Part shown: positions 21,901 to 33,569 of the stretch, one piece after another
Layout: every line of letters begins with the position of its first letter
Numbering within the stretch: the stretch's first letter is position 1
NCBI GenBank assembly: GCA_947650285.1
Contig: CANTFL010001181.1
Location: 1-64,000, forward strand
Length of the DNA: 64,000 nt
From: Hyaloperonospora brassicae
Lineage: Eukaryota > Oomycota > Peronosporomycetes > Peronosporales > Peronosporaceae
Direction of reading: 5' to 3'
Made by a program: the position numbers and the translations under genes
Notes under the pieces: model-generated
What the model saw: the letters and a program-made list of their open reading frames with translations, nothing else
Database searches by the model: none
Told to the model about the DNA's origin: nothing

Positions 21901-23110
21901 CGCACATTTATCGCACGGTGCGACGATTTGGGATCAAGCAATTCATGACCTGAGGATCGTCACAATATAAAATCGAAAAAATGGTGGCAAAAGCGATGGA
22001 CATTGCCAATACTAGTGACCTGACTTACCAACCCGTCAGTTGGTTCGTAAAATGTAGTTTCTAATAACATGTAACGGGACGGGTATCGCCGACGAAGTAC
22101 GAATTCTGTGTCGGCACACATATGTTTATACGACAGACTGTTACTACATAGAAAGGCGCGTCTGGTTCTCTATCTCAAGGGAACAAGAACGTTCGATTTC
22201 CATTTTTTCGAGGAGAAGGTGTACAAAAAGTAAACCGAAGGTGTGGCATACACTTATGCTGGCCACGCAAATTGTCCGGATTGCCCGGAAACCTCTCGGT
22301 CAGTAACTACTTTGTTGCTCAACTAACCTAAAGGCGGTTAGGGATGATACATATAAGTCGAATCGAGTTTGATGCTAGCATGTTCGTCGGGCAATTTATA
22401 GTGGCTTGAAATTCAATTGCAGAGCAAATCTTAAATCAAGAATATGGTGAATTGCGTACGGATAAATAAAGCACTCTTACGATCTGTTCCAATGTCGGCA
22501 ACAATGACGGAGCGATCTGGTTCGCAAACTTGCAAGGATGGTAAAGGGAAGGATTCGGCGATCAAGAATGTCACTATCGAGGACAACACCGCAGACATCG
22601 TCAACAAAGGTCTCGGACCACAACGGTGTTGAATGTGAGATAGCTAGTTGGCGTGATAAGTGTACTTGATATTATTGCGAATTGAGACGTGTAAAGACAC
22701 AAAGCGTGAGTTTTGGGGAAGTATGAGCAGTTACTATAATTTTATGAACGAAAGAAGCCCACGTTTCTGTCGGACTGTCTGGACCCGACTGAAGAGACCG
22801 GAGTGGACTGCGTGACTTCAAGTCTTGTGCGACCCTTGTTGAATGATGTTTGATGATTCATGGGGTCGGCAGAAGCCATGACGATACCAGGGGGTCGTCC
22901 CTGAACGCATCCCTCTTCGTAATCCAAGCACGTTAAGTACATGTATGCGATATTAACAATGGATTTCACACTGCTTTTTGCCACTTTCTGCGCACGATAT
23001 CCTTTTTGTAGCCAATGGGTGCTATCTAGAACAGCGCTAAAGCTGTTTATGCCGACGTACGGTAGACCAACTCGTGATCACCCACTGGACTCATCATTTA
23101 CGAGTATTCA
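21900..23110. other. Gene-poor stretch
   Basis: No convincing exon structure is visible. ORFs at 22444-22632 (+) and 22742-22984 (-) lack recognisable motifs. It may be further relic of the element at 20870-21900, but I cannot show it. Confidence 0.4.
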
Positions 23111-23115
23111 AGAAA

Positions 23116-23414
23116 ATGGCGGACGCACTGGCGAAAATATCAGTGGATACGTCTACAAGTGTTTAGTCAATGGGCGTAGGACCTGCCTGTGCTGCAAAAA
23201 ACTTGTACCATAGTTCTTACGCTTCGGAACGGGACCTCGAGCACTAAAGAGACAATCATACGGATAGGAAAGCAACGTTTCGGGCCTCTACTCACGGTGG
23301 CGCACCCTCCATGTGCGTATCTGTAGGTACTTAAGTATTACAACTCATCACTGGATGATGATGAAAAGGCATCCAGGGACCGGGTATTTTCTCGATCGTT
23401 GGAAGTAGCTAAAT
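23116..23414 (+). CDS. Possible short spliced gene, unidentified
   Basis: An ATG at 23116 opens MADALAKISVDTSTS before a stop. Downstream, after a CTGTAG acceptor near 23325, an exon-like piece reads VLKYYNSSLDDDEKASRD and ends in a stop near 23414. The composition looks coding, but I cannot link the pieces with certainty and recognise no family. A minus-strand reading over 23409-23998 also has two ORFs (ELAEHTAQKSLLHEMIKS and LYAHDLLNRLQQHLRINVRL) that look coding-like, so the strand is unsettled. Confidence 0.25.
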
Positions 23415-23863
23415 GACTGTTATGGACCCTCGCTTGAGAACAAGCCGGTGGTGATTCACTTGCACAAATATGCCAACTTTCTTTCCTTGAGATAAAAGAA
23501 CAAGTAATGACTTGATCATCTCGTGCAGCAGCGACTTTTGAGCTGTATGTTCCGCGAGCTCTATGTATCGGTGTATCCCACGGCCTCTACTACATGGATA
23601 CACCCGAATCGAAAAACGAGAACGAACCAGTGTATCCAATGGAAACAAAGCATCGTCACAGGTCCATACAATCAGCACCTAAACTTCAGTAGCGACTACA
23701 AAACGTCGTAACCCAATCGTTCATTACTGCCATGCCAGGAAGCCCGACTTCGAATCATGTGCAAGTTCTCCGGGATCTGACGCTCGCTGATGAGCACCTC
23801 GTACGCAACTGAAGATGAATGAATGATTGCAGTGGGACTGTTTGACAGGTCGAACTCGTTTCG

Positions 23864-25061
23864 ATGTGTGTCTTTTTTCTCGATGCTCGCAAGATGATCT
23901 GCTTCTGTGGATGGAACAGGGAGTCGGACGTTGATACGCAAGTGCTGCTGAAGGCGGTTGAGAAGATCGTGCGCATAAAGTTGCAAATGGGGGACCAAGT
24001 GCGTGGCGTGACGCTTTTGCGCTATCGAGACGCACGGAAGGAGGTGTCGTTTGCTGACCCTTCTTTTCTCGGTTGCAGCACCGGATCAGCCTTGCTCGCG
24101 AACAAGGATCAACACTTGTGGTCGAGCAAGAGGTATCTATGATTCAGTCAAGAGCGCCACGTGCGAGCGTGAGTACACAGACAGAGCAAGTGACGGTGTG
24201 ATGACTACGCTTCGTTCTACAGTTTACAAGAAACGTCGCTGCGCTGCTAGCAGCTGTCCCAACAGTCCTGGGCTCAGCTAGTCACGGGGATATGGTGGAC
24301 TTGGAAGCGCTTCTAGCTGATGCTGCTCGCTACTTTAGTGCACAGCGAGACATGGTTGGAGCAAGTATTGGGCGTTGCAATGGTGATGGCAGGTTGCTGA
24401 TATCATCGTCCTTGCACTCGAGATAACAGGAGCGCAAAGCTACGTCGTCCTTTCGTCTGCTGCTGGTCTATAGACAGTCAACACAGGTATGTAGACACCG
24501 GTCTATCTGTGTCGATGCCTCGTGTGTAACAACGCGTATGTTTCGTGTGCACATCAGCAGAGACCGCAGCTTCACGTCGCTCAGCAAGAGGAACCAAATC
24601 AGTTTATCACTGACCCTGTCTTTCATCTGGACGTCATCTACTGGCATCGAGATGTCCCGCTTGAATTGGCTCAGGTACGTCATCGGCGCCACATTCTATT
24701 GCTAAAAGGATGGTGGAAGAGCCTGAGTATGCTGCTGTTCTTCTTAGCACGTGTTTGACGAGCTCTGCTCGTATGACAACGCAAACCCGTTGGCCAAGTT
24801 CTACTTCCTCGAAGTCGGTGGATCAGTCGAGCGATTGCACCAGGTACGACTATTCTTTTATTGTATGATTATGGTGCACATTGGAAATCGGCTGCGGTGA
24901 ATATGGGAAGCGTGACTGCCTTATTGCTACTGGATGGCCAGGCACTCGTACTGATGCTGTCGCATCCGGCACATCGATTGAGCCAAAGTGCGGCCGAGCA
25001 GCTGCTGAGCTCGCGGTTCTCACCGAGCAAAACGATCGATTCTCTAGGGCAGCAGGATTAA
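23864..25061 (+). CDS. Multi-exon gene, helical protein of unknown function
   Basis: The last exons are well supported because GT-AG borders and frame agree: 24561-24674 (RPQLHVAQQEEPNQ...), 24748-24843 (HVFDELCSYDNANP...), and 24942-25061 ending SIDSLGQQD-like at the stop. An upstream exon begins near 24223 (FTRNVAALLAAVPTV), and earlier pieces near 23920-24170 (VLLKAVEKIVRIKLQMGDQ; HRISLAREQGSTLVVEQE) fit the same gene. The protein would be largely helical with leucine-rich stretches. No catalytic motif was seen and I do not recognise the family. The start codon is uncertain. It ends about 115 bases from the E2F stop, convergent with it. Confidence 0.45.
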
Positions 25062-25174
25062 ATAAATGGCTGGTCTGCTGGTAGTCATACGGAAAGACCT
25101 CGTCTGTCGCCGTCCGCAAGACCGATGCCGAGCCCAAGCGCTTTGCAATGTTGCGGAGGCCGTCACGCTCTAGC

Positions 25175-26746
25175 TTACGGAATGTCGGCAAAAAAGTCCG
25201 AGACGCCTTCGTTGTCATCCAGATTGAAGTAGAAATCTGGATCGGTCTGTTCACAGCCGTGGACATAACGTACGGAACGTGCAAGTGTTAACATACTGAG
25301 GCCAGTGTTCGAGATGTGCACTGTAGATGCAGGTGTCTCGTTACCTTTAACGGAGCGAGTTTGAAGATCCCGATGTCTGAGTCGTATGATCTCTGCTGTG
25401 AAAAGAACAAGATCGCACTCACGGGCATTAGAGTCGTCAGGTAACACTTTCGCTCCTCTACGCATTGCACGAGCAACAACACGACACACCTGATCCAATG
25501 GAGGCGCAGGGCTATCATGAGCTGCGAACTCTCCAGTTTCCTTTACTGATGTATCGGCAACCTCTGCCTCTTTGTCGTCGTCCATTCGTCGAACCAAATA
25601 CACATCAACGGGCCCATCTGCAACGGACAGCGATGTTCAATGCGCACGACCACAGCTGAAAACACAGGTCACACATTGTAGCTCTCCTACCTGTAGATTT
25701 GAGAAAGACCTGGAATCGGCGTTTTCCAGCGGGCATACCCTCGTCAGGGTCAGGAACTTCCAGCGTTGTTCCTGGCGGGGCCTTGATCGCCATCACGCTC
25801 TGGTCTGCAAAGCTCTCTTGCCGTCGCATGTCGTCGTGCGTGACATAACAAAAGTTATCGAAACTACCTTTGTCGAACGCTTCTTCTTCATACAGACGCC
25901 GGATACTCTGACTGACCATTTTAATATGCTGGTCATAGTTGAGCTCTTCTTGCCTCAGATCAGAAATACTTTGTCGAAGGTGATCGATTCCTTGAAAGCT
26001 ATCTGCTGCCTGTGTAGGTCTGCTAACACCCCTGTAGAACAGCAACCACCAGCCAACGCGTGAGCATTACGATCCAAAAGCTTCGCCAGTGCTCCATTAA
26101 GACGTTGCAGAAATCCAGTTCACGCACTTCCAGTGAATATTGTTCTTGGACGTTTTTTCAATGAGCCCAATGCCCTCCAACACATTTGTGATATCATAGA
26201 TCCGTCGTTTCTGTCAAGAGACAGCGTACAAAAGCACACAAAAACAATATGAAACATGCCCGTTAGCGCGATCGCATCGCATCAACTGTGTCGCAAATAG
26301 CTGCAGACATATACATATATACCTGAACCCCAAGCGATTCCGCGGCAGTGTTCAGATCCAAATCCTTCGATGGCGCCGATTGAATGAGCTCGACAAACCG
26401 CTTGGTCAGCAATCCCAAGGAATTGTCGTACCGACTCGCTGACGACGGCTTCGATCCCGCTGCAACGAGCGTGTGCATACACCGAACACAAGTCAGACAC
26501 AAAACGCAGCGCAAACAACTCCCAGTCAATACAGCGTATGTCATTCGTGACAAAAGCGGACGAACGTCGAGCATGGGGACTTGGCGACTGCAACGTGGAC
26601 GGTGTCACTGCAGACGCAAAAGAGGCGGCCGGTGCAGTCGGCGCCTCGGGGCAAGCGACGGGTGTTGACGTCGTCTCGTGCCGTGACTTGGACCGCTTCA
26701 TCGTCCGCTTGAGCTCTTCACGTGCGAGTTCGCCCGCCTGGGCCAT
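25175..26746 (-). CDS. E2F: E2F family transcription factor
   Basis: E2F activates or represses S-phase genes by binding TTTSSCGC-type sites with a DP partner in the nucleus. Visible exons (minus strand): N-terminal basic region ([12 protein letters not shown] at 26746, alternative start 26872); winged-helix DNA-binding exon with [18 protein letters not shown] and [12 protein letters not shown]; exon starting [19 protein letters not shown]; coiled-coil/marked-box exon (about 25680-26014) with VTHDDMRR and [18 protein letters not shown]; and a last exon (25175-about 25609) opening DGPVDVYLV. The RRIYDI DNA-contact motif is intact. The acidic C-terminus ([20 protein letters not shown]) resembles the retinoblastoma-binding end of E2Fs. 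The intron after the first exon is the least certain. It is divergent from SPCS2. Confidence 0.9.
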
Positions 26747-26848
26747 CCCGTGTCGTGCGTTGTCCGCCTCTTGGCTACAAGATCCGCTGGGGCTGGCGCC
26801 GGTGCTGGTGCAAACGATTGTTTGTTTCCGTATTCTGCAGCATTGCTC

Positions 26849-26870
26849 GCTGTCTGACCTATCAGACAGC
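26849..26870. promoter_or_regulatory. Perfect palindrome in the E2F/SPCS2 divergent promoter
   Basis: GCTGTCTGA, ccta, TCAGACAGC: two nine-base arms with a four-base gap, placed between the start codons of E2F (26746, -) and SPCS2 (26969, +). It could be a dimeric protein site or a hairpin. If E2F starts at 26872 instead, the palindrome falls inside its coding region. Confidence 0.45.
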
Positions 26871-26968
26871 ATACCGCGCGACCCCCGTGGTCGGTTCGGT
26901 ATGCCGATGCACAGGAAGAGGATCAACCGCCCCACACACGTGCCACCTCACCCGAGCACTCGAACACA

Positions 26969-27863
26969 TGGGCGCCTCAAGCAGCACCGCAGTCGCCGCG
27001 GCGGAAGCAAAGGACCTGGACGATGAGATGGTGCTGAATGGTGCGTGCTACTCGTGACGACATCGGCGGCAGCGTAGTGTCGATCTCGTAGTCTTGTGCG
27101 TTGGTATCGTCGGTTTGCTCATAGAGGGAGCGGGCTGTGTTTTTGTATGGTCGGACAGAGCTCCACATCGAGACGGGCGACCAGGCTGCGGTCAAGAACA
27201 TGCTGGACGACACGGTGGTGGAGTTTTTCAAGGGGAAAACGGAATACGAGCTGCACTATGGATGGGACAATGCCAAGCTGTTGCTCATGCTGCTGGCGAC
27301 GGTGCTGGCGGCCATGTCGCACTTTTCCAAGCACCCGAGTATTCCCGAGCACGTCATCATTTACTCTTGCGTGGTTGGGTGAGTGCACAAACTGTCGCGA
27401 GCTGGCAGTCGGTAGCCTCGTGTAGCTTGTCGCACGGGACGCTCACCCGTGATTATTCTTCGGTGGCTGTTGTGGTGTATTGCTGTCCAGCTTTTTCTTT
27501 ATCCAGGGGCTCTTGACCATCTACGCCACTTTCATTGAGAAGGACATTCTGTTGCGGATGACGCGAACGGTACGGACTGGCTCGCTGTAGCGTGCATGTC
27601 GAGACGGGTTGTTGATTGGTTGATTGGTGGATTGGATGCAGGACTTGGCAGGCAAGACCGTGCTCGTGCGGACGGCGTTCCCGTACACGGAATCGCACTA
27701 TACCGTCAGCATTCACTTTGCCGATACGTCGGGCAAGCAGAAAAAGGAGGAGTTGTACGTTGGGCGTTACTTCGACAAGGACGGCTACTTCGACAAAGAG
27801 AGCTTCATGAAGGACATTGCGGCCGTTTCGTCACGCTTTGAGACGAAGGACAAGCAGCAGTAA
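26969..27863 (+). CDS. SPCS2: Signal peptidase complex subunit 2 (SPC25-like)
   Basis: This is a non-catalytic ER membrane subunit that helps signal peptidase bind the Sec61 channel. Exons: 26969-about 27055 (MGASSSTAVAAAEAKDLDDE; exact donor uncertain), about 27127-27378, 27491-27569, and 27642-27863; the last three junctions keep frame. Family hallmarks are a soluble N-terminal segment with a KTEYELHYGWDNAKL block, then two hydrophobic spans (LLLMLLATVLAAMSHF and VVGFFFIQGLLTIYATF) forming the hairpin anchor, and a cytosolic C-terminal domain (TAFPYTESHYTV, VGRYFDKDGYFD). Predicted length is about 200 residues, normal for the family. It is divergent from E2F. Confidence 0.87.
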
Positions 27864-27901
27864 GCAGGCGAGCAGCTGGATCCGTTGCAATGCCAAGGCG
27901 A

Positions 27902-28950
27902 TTAGATGTCCGCTTCGGGATTCTTGTAGGCTACCATAGCCTCGACCTTGTGCACCTGCATCGTATGGGGGACGTGGCTTAGTGACTAAAAGCATGCTGA
28001 ACAATCTTGACTGCATTCGCACCTTTGTGGAAAACGACCGCAAGCGCACTTCCGCCGAGTCTTTGATGTAGCGAGGGTCCGACTCTTCCCACATGGGCGG
28101 CACCTCAGAGTTCTTGTCCGTGTACACCAACAGATCAAACGCACACTGCTCTTCCAAAAGAGGTAAGAACGACACACTCGCTGTGATCTGCCGGATGATT
28201 GCTTGGATCTCAGCCATGATCTCCTTCTTGGACTTGGACATAGTCGCACTACGATTTCGTACACGTAGCACACCGATGTTGGTGACACAACTTTCGACAA
28301 GCACAGGAAGCACATGCACATGGCACACGCACCTGCCGCTCGTGCCGCCATTCTCCGCATGGACTTCGAACGCCCATCGCTCGACGACTTCCTGCGTCTC
28401 GATCCCAGTGATGACCAGCACCAGCTTCTGCACTTCGCCTTTCAAGAGCCAACCTGCATGCGTCCATTCACTTTGCACGTGAGCACACGCTGCAAGACAA
28501 CAACAGATTCAGCAAGGCAGGCAGACGTACTTGACAGCTGCTGGAGGAAGTTGGCGAAGAAGTCGTTGAGTTTCTCGTCGTCCGTCACCAGCATATTCAG
28601 CCCATACTTCTGAGTCTGCTTGAAGCTTTCGGCTGGGTATATGCCACGCTGGTACAAAATGCTACAAGTCATCAGACGAAACAAGCAATTGACTTGATCA
28701 TTGTACCACAAACAGCCAGCCAGTCGATCAAATACGGTCGAAAAGCGGTCCCTACGTGTTGATACTGTACGAGAAGAACTCGGTAACGATCTCCGTTGAA
28801 CCCTTGATGGTAATGACGTTCTCCGATACCTGTGCTGTCGCCTACATCAGCGGTTACAAAGCTCGCAATACGTTAACGCGGCAGCTGCACCAATGTTGAC
28901 AAACCGCTTGCTGTCGATCATCGTACCATCTGGTACTTGTGATCACTGCG
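27902..28950 (-). CDS. MAD2: Spindle checkpoint protein MAD2 (HORMA domain)
   Basis: MAD2 binds CDC20 at unattached kinetochores and restrains the APC/C. Exons on the minus strand: first exon ending at 28756 with VITIKGSTEIVTEFF; 28531-28661 with ILYQRGIYPAESFKQ; an exon near 28310-28455 with WLLKGEVQKLVLVITGIE and VVERWAFEV; one near 28023-28225 with IIRQITASVSFLPLLE and FDLLVYTDK; and a last exon 27902-27955 with VHKVEAMVAYK. The safety-belt C-terminal segment is complete. The start codon is unresolved: an ATG at about 28937 with a short intron gives a plausible N-terminus. It is divergent from MSH5 with a short shared upstream region. Confidence 0.92.
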
Positions 28951-29043
28951 TGACGCTGAAACTAAATGCGCGTCTGCGGGTGCGAAAGTGTCCCTCTACA
29001 ATCTGATCACGACAAAAACGATGTACCCATCGCGTGGACCGAG

Positions 29044-29166
29044 GTTGCACTTGAGACCATCACTCCTTGACCACCCTTGCCCTCGTGGTCAAAGTTGCAA
29101 TCGAGACCATCACTCCTCGATTGCTTTTTCGCTCGTGGTCAAAGTTGCACCTGAGACCATCACTCC
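29044..29166. repeat. 50-base tandem repeat in the MAD2/MSH5 upstream region
   Basis: The block GTTGCA-(2-3 variable)-GAGACCATCACTCC starts at 29044, 29094 and 29144, exactly 50 bases apart. GTGGTCAAA precedes the second and third. That makes about 2.4 units just upstream of the MSH5 start at 29210. It may contain repeated factor sites for MSH5 or for both divergent genes. Confidence 0.8.
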
Positions 29167-29209
29167 GTCCTTGTCACTTCACACATTGCGCAAAACACTC
29201 GGCACCACC

Positions 29210-32200
29210 ATGCAACAAGCTCAAGCCCAGGTAAGCTGCTGCAACGGAAGCTGCACGAAAGCCGATATGTACCTAACTGTCTTTCTTTCCGGTGTGTGCA
29301 TCGATACATCTTACCGCGATCGTATGAAGCAGCAACAAGAAGAGCACGAGCTGTCGGACGCGAGCGATGTTGAAGTGGACGACGAGGAGCTCGTTTTCAT
29401 GTCAATGCTCTACGATCGGGGCGCATTGGGCGTCGCCATCTACAACGCACAGACGACAAGTCTCAAGATGCTGCAGCTCCAGATCCACGATGCACAGGAG
29501 CTCGAGCAGGTGACGCCAGAGTCGTGTGTGGCTGTGTCTCTGCGTGAGAACCCAACGACTGAGCGTGCTGAAACGCCGCGTATTGCTAGATCCTGGACCG
29601 GCTCCACACGCAGTTTGCAGTGCACCATGTGCTGGTTTCGTCTCGGAACGCGAGTTCGAACGGAATGCTCCGTATGATCAAGAGCCTCGACGAGCAGCAC
29701 CAGACAAAGACAGGGATCAGCATCCGAAAGGTAAGGTCTGACGGGCCTGTGGTGGTGCGTAAAGGTCCTTCCGACGGCTCACTTGGGGTTCTGTAGCATT
29801 CCGGTGAGTCGCTTTTGCGCAGGTACCATTTGTGGAGTCCAAGCTGCTTCGTCAAGACGTCTGACCGCTTTGAAAGCAGATTTTAGCTACCTGAAAGGCA
29901 CTCAAGCCATTGAGCATGTCCAGATTGGGGACGCTCCCGCGGAGTTGCAAAAGTCTCATACGCGCTCGTCGAGGTACGTGTGTTGCCTATTAGTAATGGA
30001 AGACTGCTCGCGAGTGATTTGAACTGTTGTCGTACAGACGAGACGTCTACACGTTTCTAGGAAGCTTTTTTGATTTCGAAAGCACGCAGCTGATCCGTGC
30101 TACGGGCGGTAGGATGTACATCGCTCACGTTGGTGTGACATTTCAGTCTTAACGCTCCTTGTGCAGCTTTACTGCAGTATTTGTCGGTCGAGAAGGTACG
30201 CAGCGTCGGTCGCGAACCGAGGATGTTTTGGCATTTACGCTCATTACCCGCTCGCCATCGCGTAGATTGGGAATCAGTTGGATGATGTGAAATCCGTGTA
30301 TTTTTCGACGGTCGATCAAGTTGCACTTGATGGTTTCATGTACATTGACAAGACGACGCTGCAGTCGCTTCAGATATTCAATCATGTAAGCAGAGTTCGA
30401 GGCAAGGTGCGAAGTGGCTGTACTCATCTCAGTCTGTTGCGCTATATAGGAAGCCCATCCTTCACTGGTCAAGGTACGATGTGGCATGCACGTCGGGATC
30501 TGTCGCGCCCATTCTTACAATGATTGCACAGGGATCAGGCCGAGCGAAGGAAGGCTTCAGGTGCTGTTTCGATGCCTGACCTACTTCCTTCTCTCAATCC
30601 TGCTCATTGGTCGTTCGTTGCAGCCTCTTCGGACTTCTCAATCGCACTGTGACTAAATCTGGCAGCTGCATGTTGCGCCGTTGGATGCTAACTCCACTAG
30701 TAAGCAGTGTCCAACTCGACGAGCGACATAGATCTGTCGCATTTTTCACGAGTGCTGAGAACGATGAGCTTCGGCAACTGCTGGTAATGCCTTGCACACA
30801 TGCGCATTGTCATCTTCATCAGGGTCTAACATGACATAGTATGGAAAGCTGAGATATTTCAGAGACGTGGCTGGGATATTCCAGCGCGTGAAGAAGCGCT
30901 GTGCTTCCGTGGGTGATTGGTGTCGTTTCGCCGCCTCCATTACGACATTTCTAGAAGCACAGTGAGCATTGATGTAGTCAACTTTGGTTGACAATGCTGC
31001 GGCTAATCATCGCTTATTCGCTCACGACAGATTCCTTATCGAAGACATCAGTAGATCCGGCGACTCGTCGTTACCTAGCCTGTTTTCAAGGGTACTCAGA
31101 GAGCGTGGCGTTGTCCACATTAGTAATCTGCTGGGAAATGTCGTGGACTTCATCGAGAGTCAGCAAGAAAACACCGTGGTTATCCGGAGTGGTGTGTCGG
31201 AAGCACTGGATGCCGCTCGAGAACGCTATGAAGATCTTGACAATGTCCGACGTTGAACACTTGTGAAGAACCTGTCACGTACACTGACTCTCACACATAT
31301 GCATGAGCAGATTCTAGCAGAGGTTGCGTTTCAGGTCCAAGAGGCAAATCCGATTCTGTCATCAATCACCGTCCAGTACATTCCTCAAGTCGGGTATGTC
31401 ATCTGCTGCGAATCGCCCACGACGCTACCAGACTTCGTGTTCCAGTTCCAGGAAGATGACACGACATTCTATTACAAGGTATGCAGCCTAAGTAGAAGAC
31501 ACCACAATCGATAGTTTGTTTTGAAGTGCTGATGATTGTGTTTGCATCAGGACTCTAGTTGCCGGGACTTAGACGAGTCAATAGGGGACATCTACGGTGC
31601 GAAGATACCGACAGCATTGTCGCATTCTTTTGTCTGCTGACATTTTCTGCATATTTGTGGATACAGGCTACCTACTCGACACACAAAGAGGTGCGACGCC
31701 TCTTTGTATGATGGAGCCTGGCGCTCGAATACCAAGATTTTGTGCTCTTGCAGAACTCCTGGAAGAGTTGACGGTGGCATTACTGGAGTACGAGGGCAGC
31801 ATACATGGTTCGTTTCCGTGCGAACGATTGTACATGTGTGCACCAGAGACTGAAAGTGCTGTGATGGATAGAAATGACGTGGATCATGTCGTATCTGGAT
31901 TGCTTGATTTCGTTTGCATCCTGTGCAAAAAGCTTCAATTTTACCCGGTACGGTGTGAAACAGTATCAGGCTCCAAGGTCATCCACTCTCATCCTACTTC
32001 TGATGTCAGTCCTCAGATAAACGAAGGTACCACCTTCAAGGCGACTCAAGCGCGCCACCCTCTCCAAGAGCTTCTAGTAGAGCACTACATTCCCAACGAC
32101 GTCTTTTTGGATTCCACTCAATCGCTGAAAATTGTGACCGGACAAAATGGATCGGGTGAGTGAACGGCTTTTGCCGGCGTACGACCTCAGCTGCATACAT

Positions 32201-33456
32201 GGACTTCGAACATCACTTGACGAGAACCTTGTACTATCGAACAGGGAAATCTGTGTATCTGAAAATGGTCGGCATCATACAATACATGGCTCAAATCGGA
32301 TCCTTTGTGCCAGCGGACACCGGTACGCATTTTGGACAGTCCTTGCTTGAACGCGTGACTCTCATGGTGTGTTGCAGCGGAGATTGGACTGGTCGCAAAA
32401 ATCTTCACTAGGATTCAGAGGTAAGAGCAGCTGTTTACTGCATAACTATACGCACAGAGGAACTTACCGTTGTTTATTACAAGCATGGAATCTGTGACAG
32501 TGTCGCAGAGTTCGTTTACAATTGACTGCAATCAGGTACAGCACGGTAGACAGCTTTACTTTGATGGACGGGTACCCACCTTCTTCTTCTAGATGGCATG
32601 GATGCTCAACCACGGAGACGATCGCTCGTTGTTCTTGGTCGATGAATTTGGAAAAGGTATAGCAATTGCGATCCAAAGTATTCTCGATAATGCGCAACGT
32701 CTGATCTCGTTTTCTTGCATGTAGGCACGGCCGAGCTCGATGGAATCGCCCTGCTCGTATGTGCCTTATTCTAACAAATCGCAGCTATCGGTACTCACTG
32801 TCTTCTTGCCGCTCGAGTAGAGCTCAGTCATCAACTACCTTGCCAGATGTAATGTGACGACTGGAAGACCTCGGGTTGTGGTGACGACTCATTTTCTGGT
32901 ACTCTTCGAGCATTACTTGTTTTGTTGCAATTACGCTGACCCCTGGATTCAGGATATTTTCCGCAAAAACCTGCTTGAGTCGTCATTGTCCATTGACCAG
33001 GCACTATCGGAAAAAGATGAAACGCAATCTGGAACCTCGTCTGACACGGGTCATGTAGTTTGTACCGTCATGGCGTCGACCGATGCGCCAGAAGCGTATT
33101 CGTCAACGTCAAGCTCTGTCCCACTTTTTGAGCTGCGTTGCGGTGTCTCAACTCACAGCAATGCACTAGCATGTGCTGCAAAGTGCGGTAAGTGTGTCAG
33201 ACCCTCGCGACAATAATGGTTACCGGTTTCTAAAGCGATATCTACCACAGGAATACCACATGCGTTGGTCGAACGGGCGCAAGAAGTGCTAGATTGCAGT
33301 AAACGCGGGTTGCCCATTTCGTCTCGGCAACAGACGGCAGGACCGTCACCCGAGGAACAGCTTGCTGTATTCTTCGCATCGATTGACGACTGGGAAGACG
33401 CGGAAGATGAAACTATCGCCAAATTCTTAGCAATTGCGCGAATGGGTATGCAATAA
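29210..33456 (+). CDS. MSH5: Meiotic MutS homologue MSH5
   Basis: MSH5 pairs with MSH4 as a sliding clamp on recombination intermediates in meiosis and has no mismatch-reading domain. About 14 exons. First ATG 29210 (MQQAQAQ then GTAAGC), alternative 29323. Landmarks in order: LYDRGALGVAIYNAQT (N-terminal connector); SLQIFNH joined to PSFTGQ; EGFSLFGLLNR-like core near 30560-30690; lever region EDISRSGDSSLPSLFSRVLR (31030-31250); clamp ILSSITVQYIPQVGYVICCE; HPLQELLVEHYIPNDVF; Walker A GQNGSGKS split by an intron at about 32155; ESVTVSQSSFTIDCNQMAW; Walker B LFLVDEFGKGT near 32630; and a C-terminal helical end at 33456. Exon joins between 29750 and 31000 are uncertain. Confidence 0.9.
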
Positions 33457-33569
33457 CGCGGTGACCTTTGATTTTCACTTTGAAGTATACTACTTGTGTG
33501 GCCGCAAGCGAGCAATTTACACGGCATGACGAGGTACGACTTCAGAGCACATGAGCATTTCCATTGCCA

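Noticed and set aside
29044..29166. CRISPR-like direct repeats
   Set aside because: The copies are adjacent 50-base tandem units without unique spacers, in a eukaryotic promoter.
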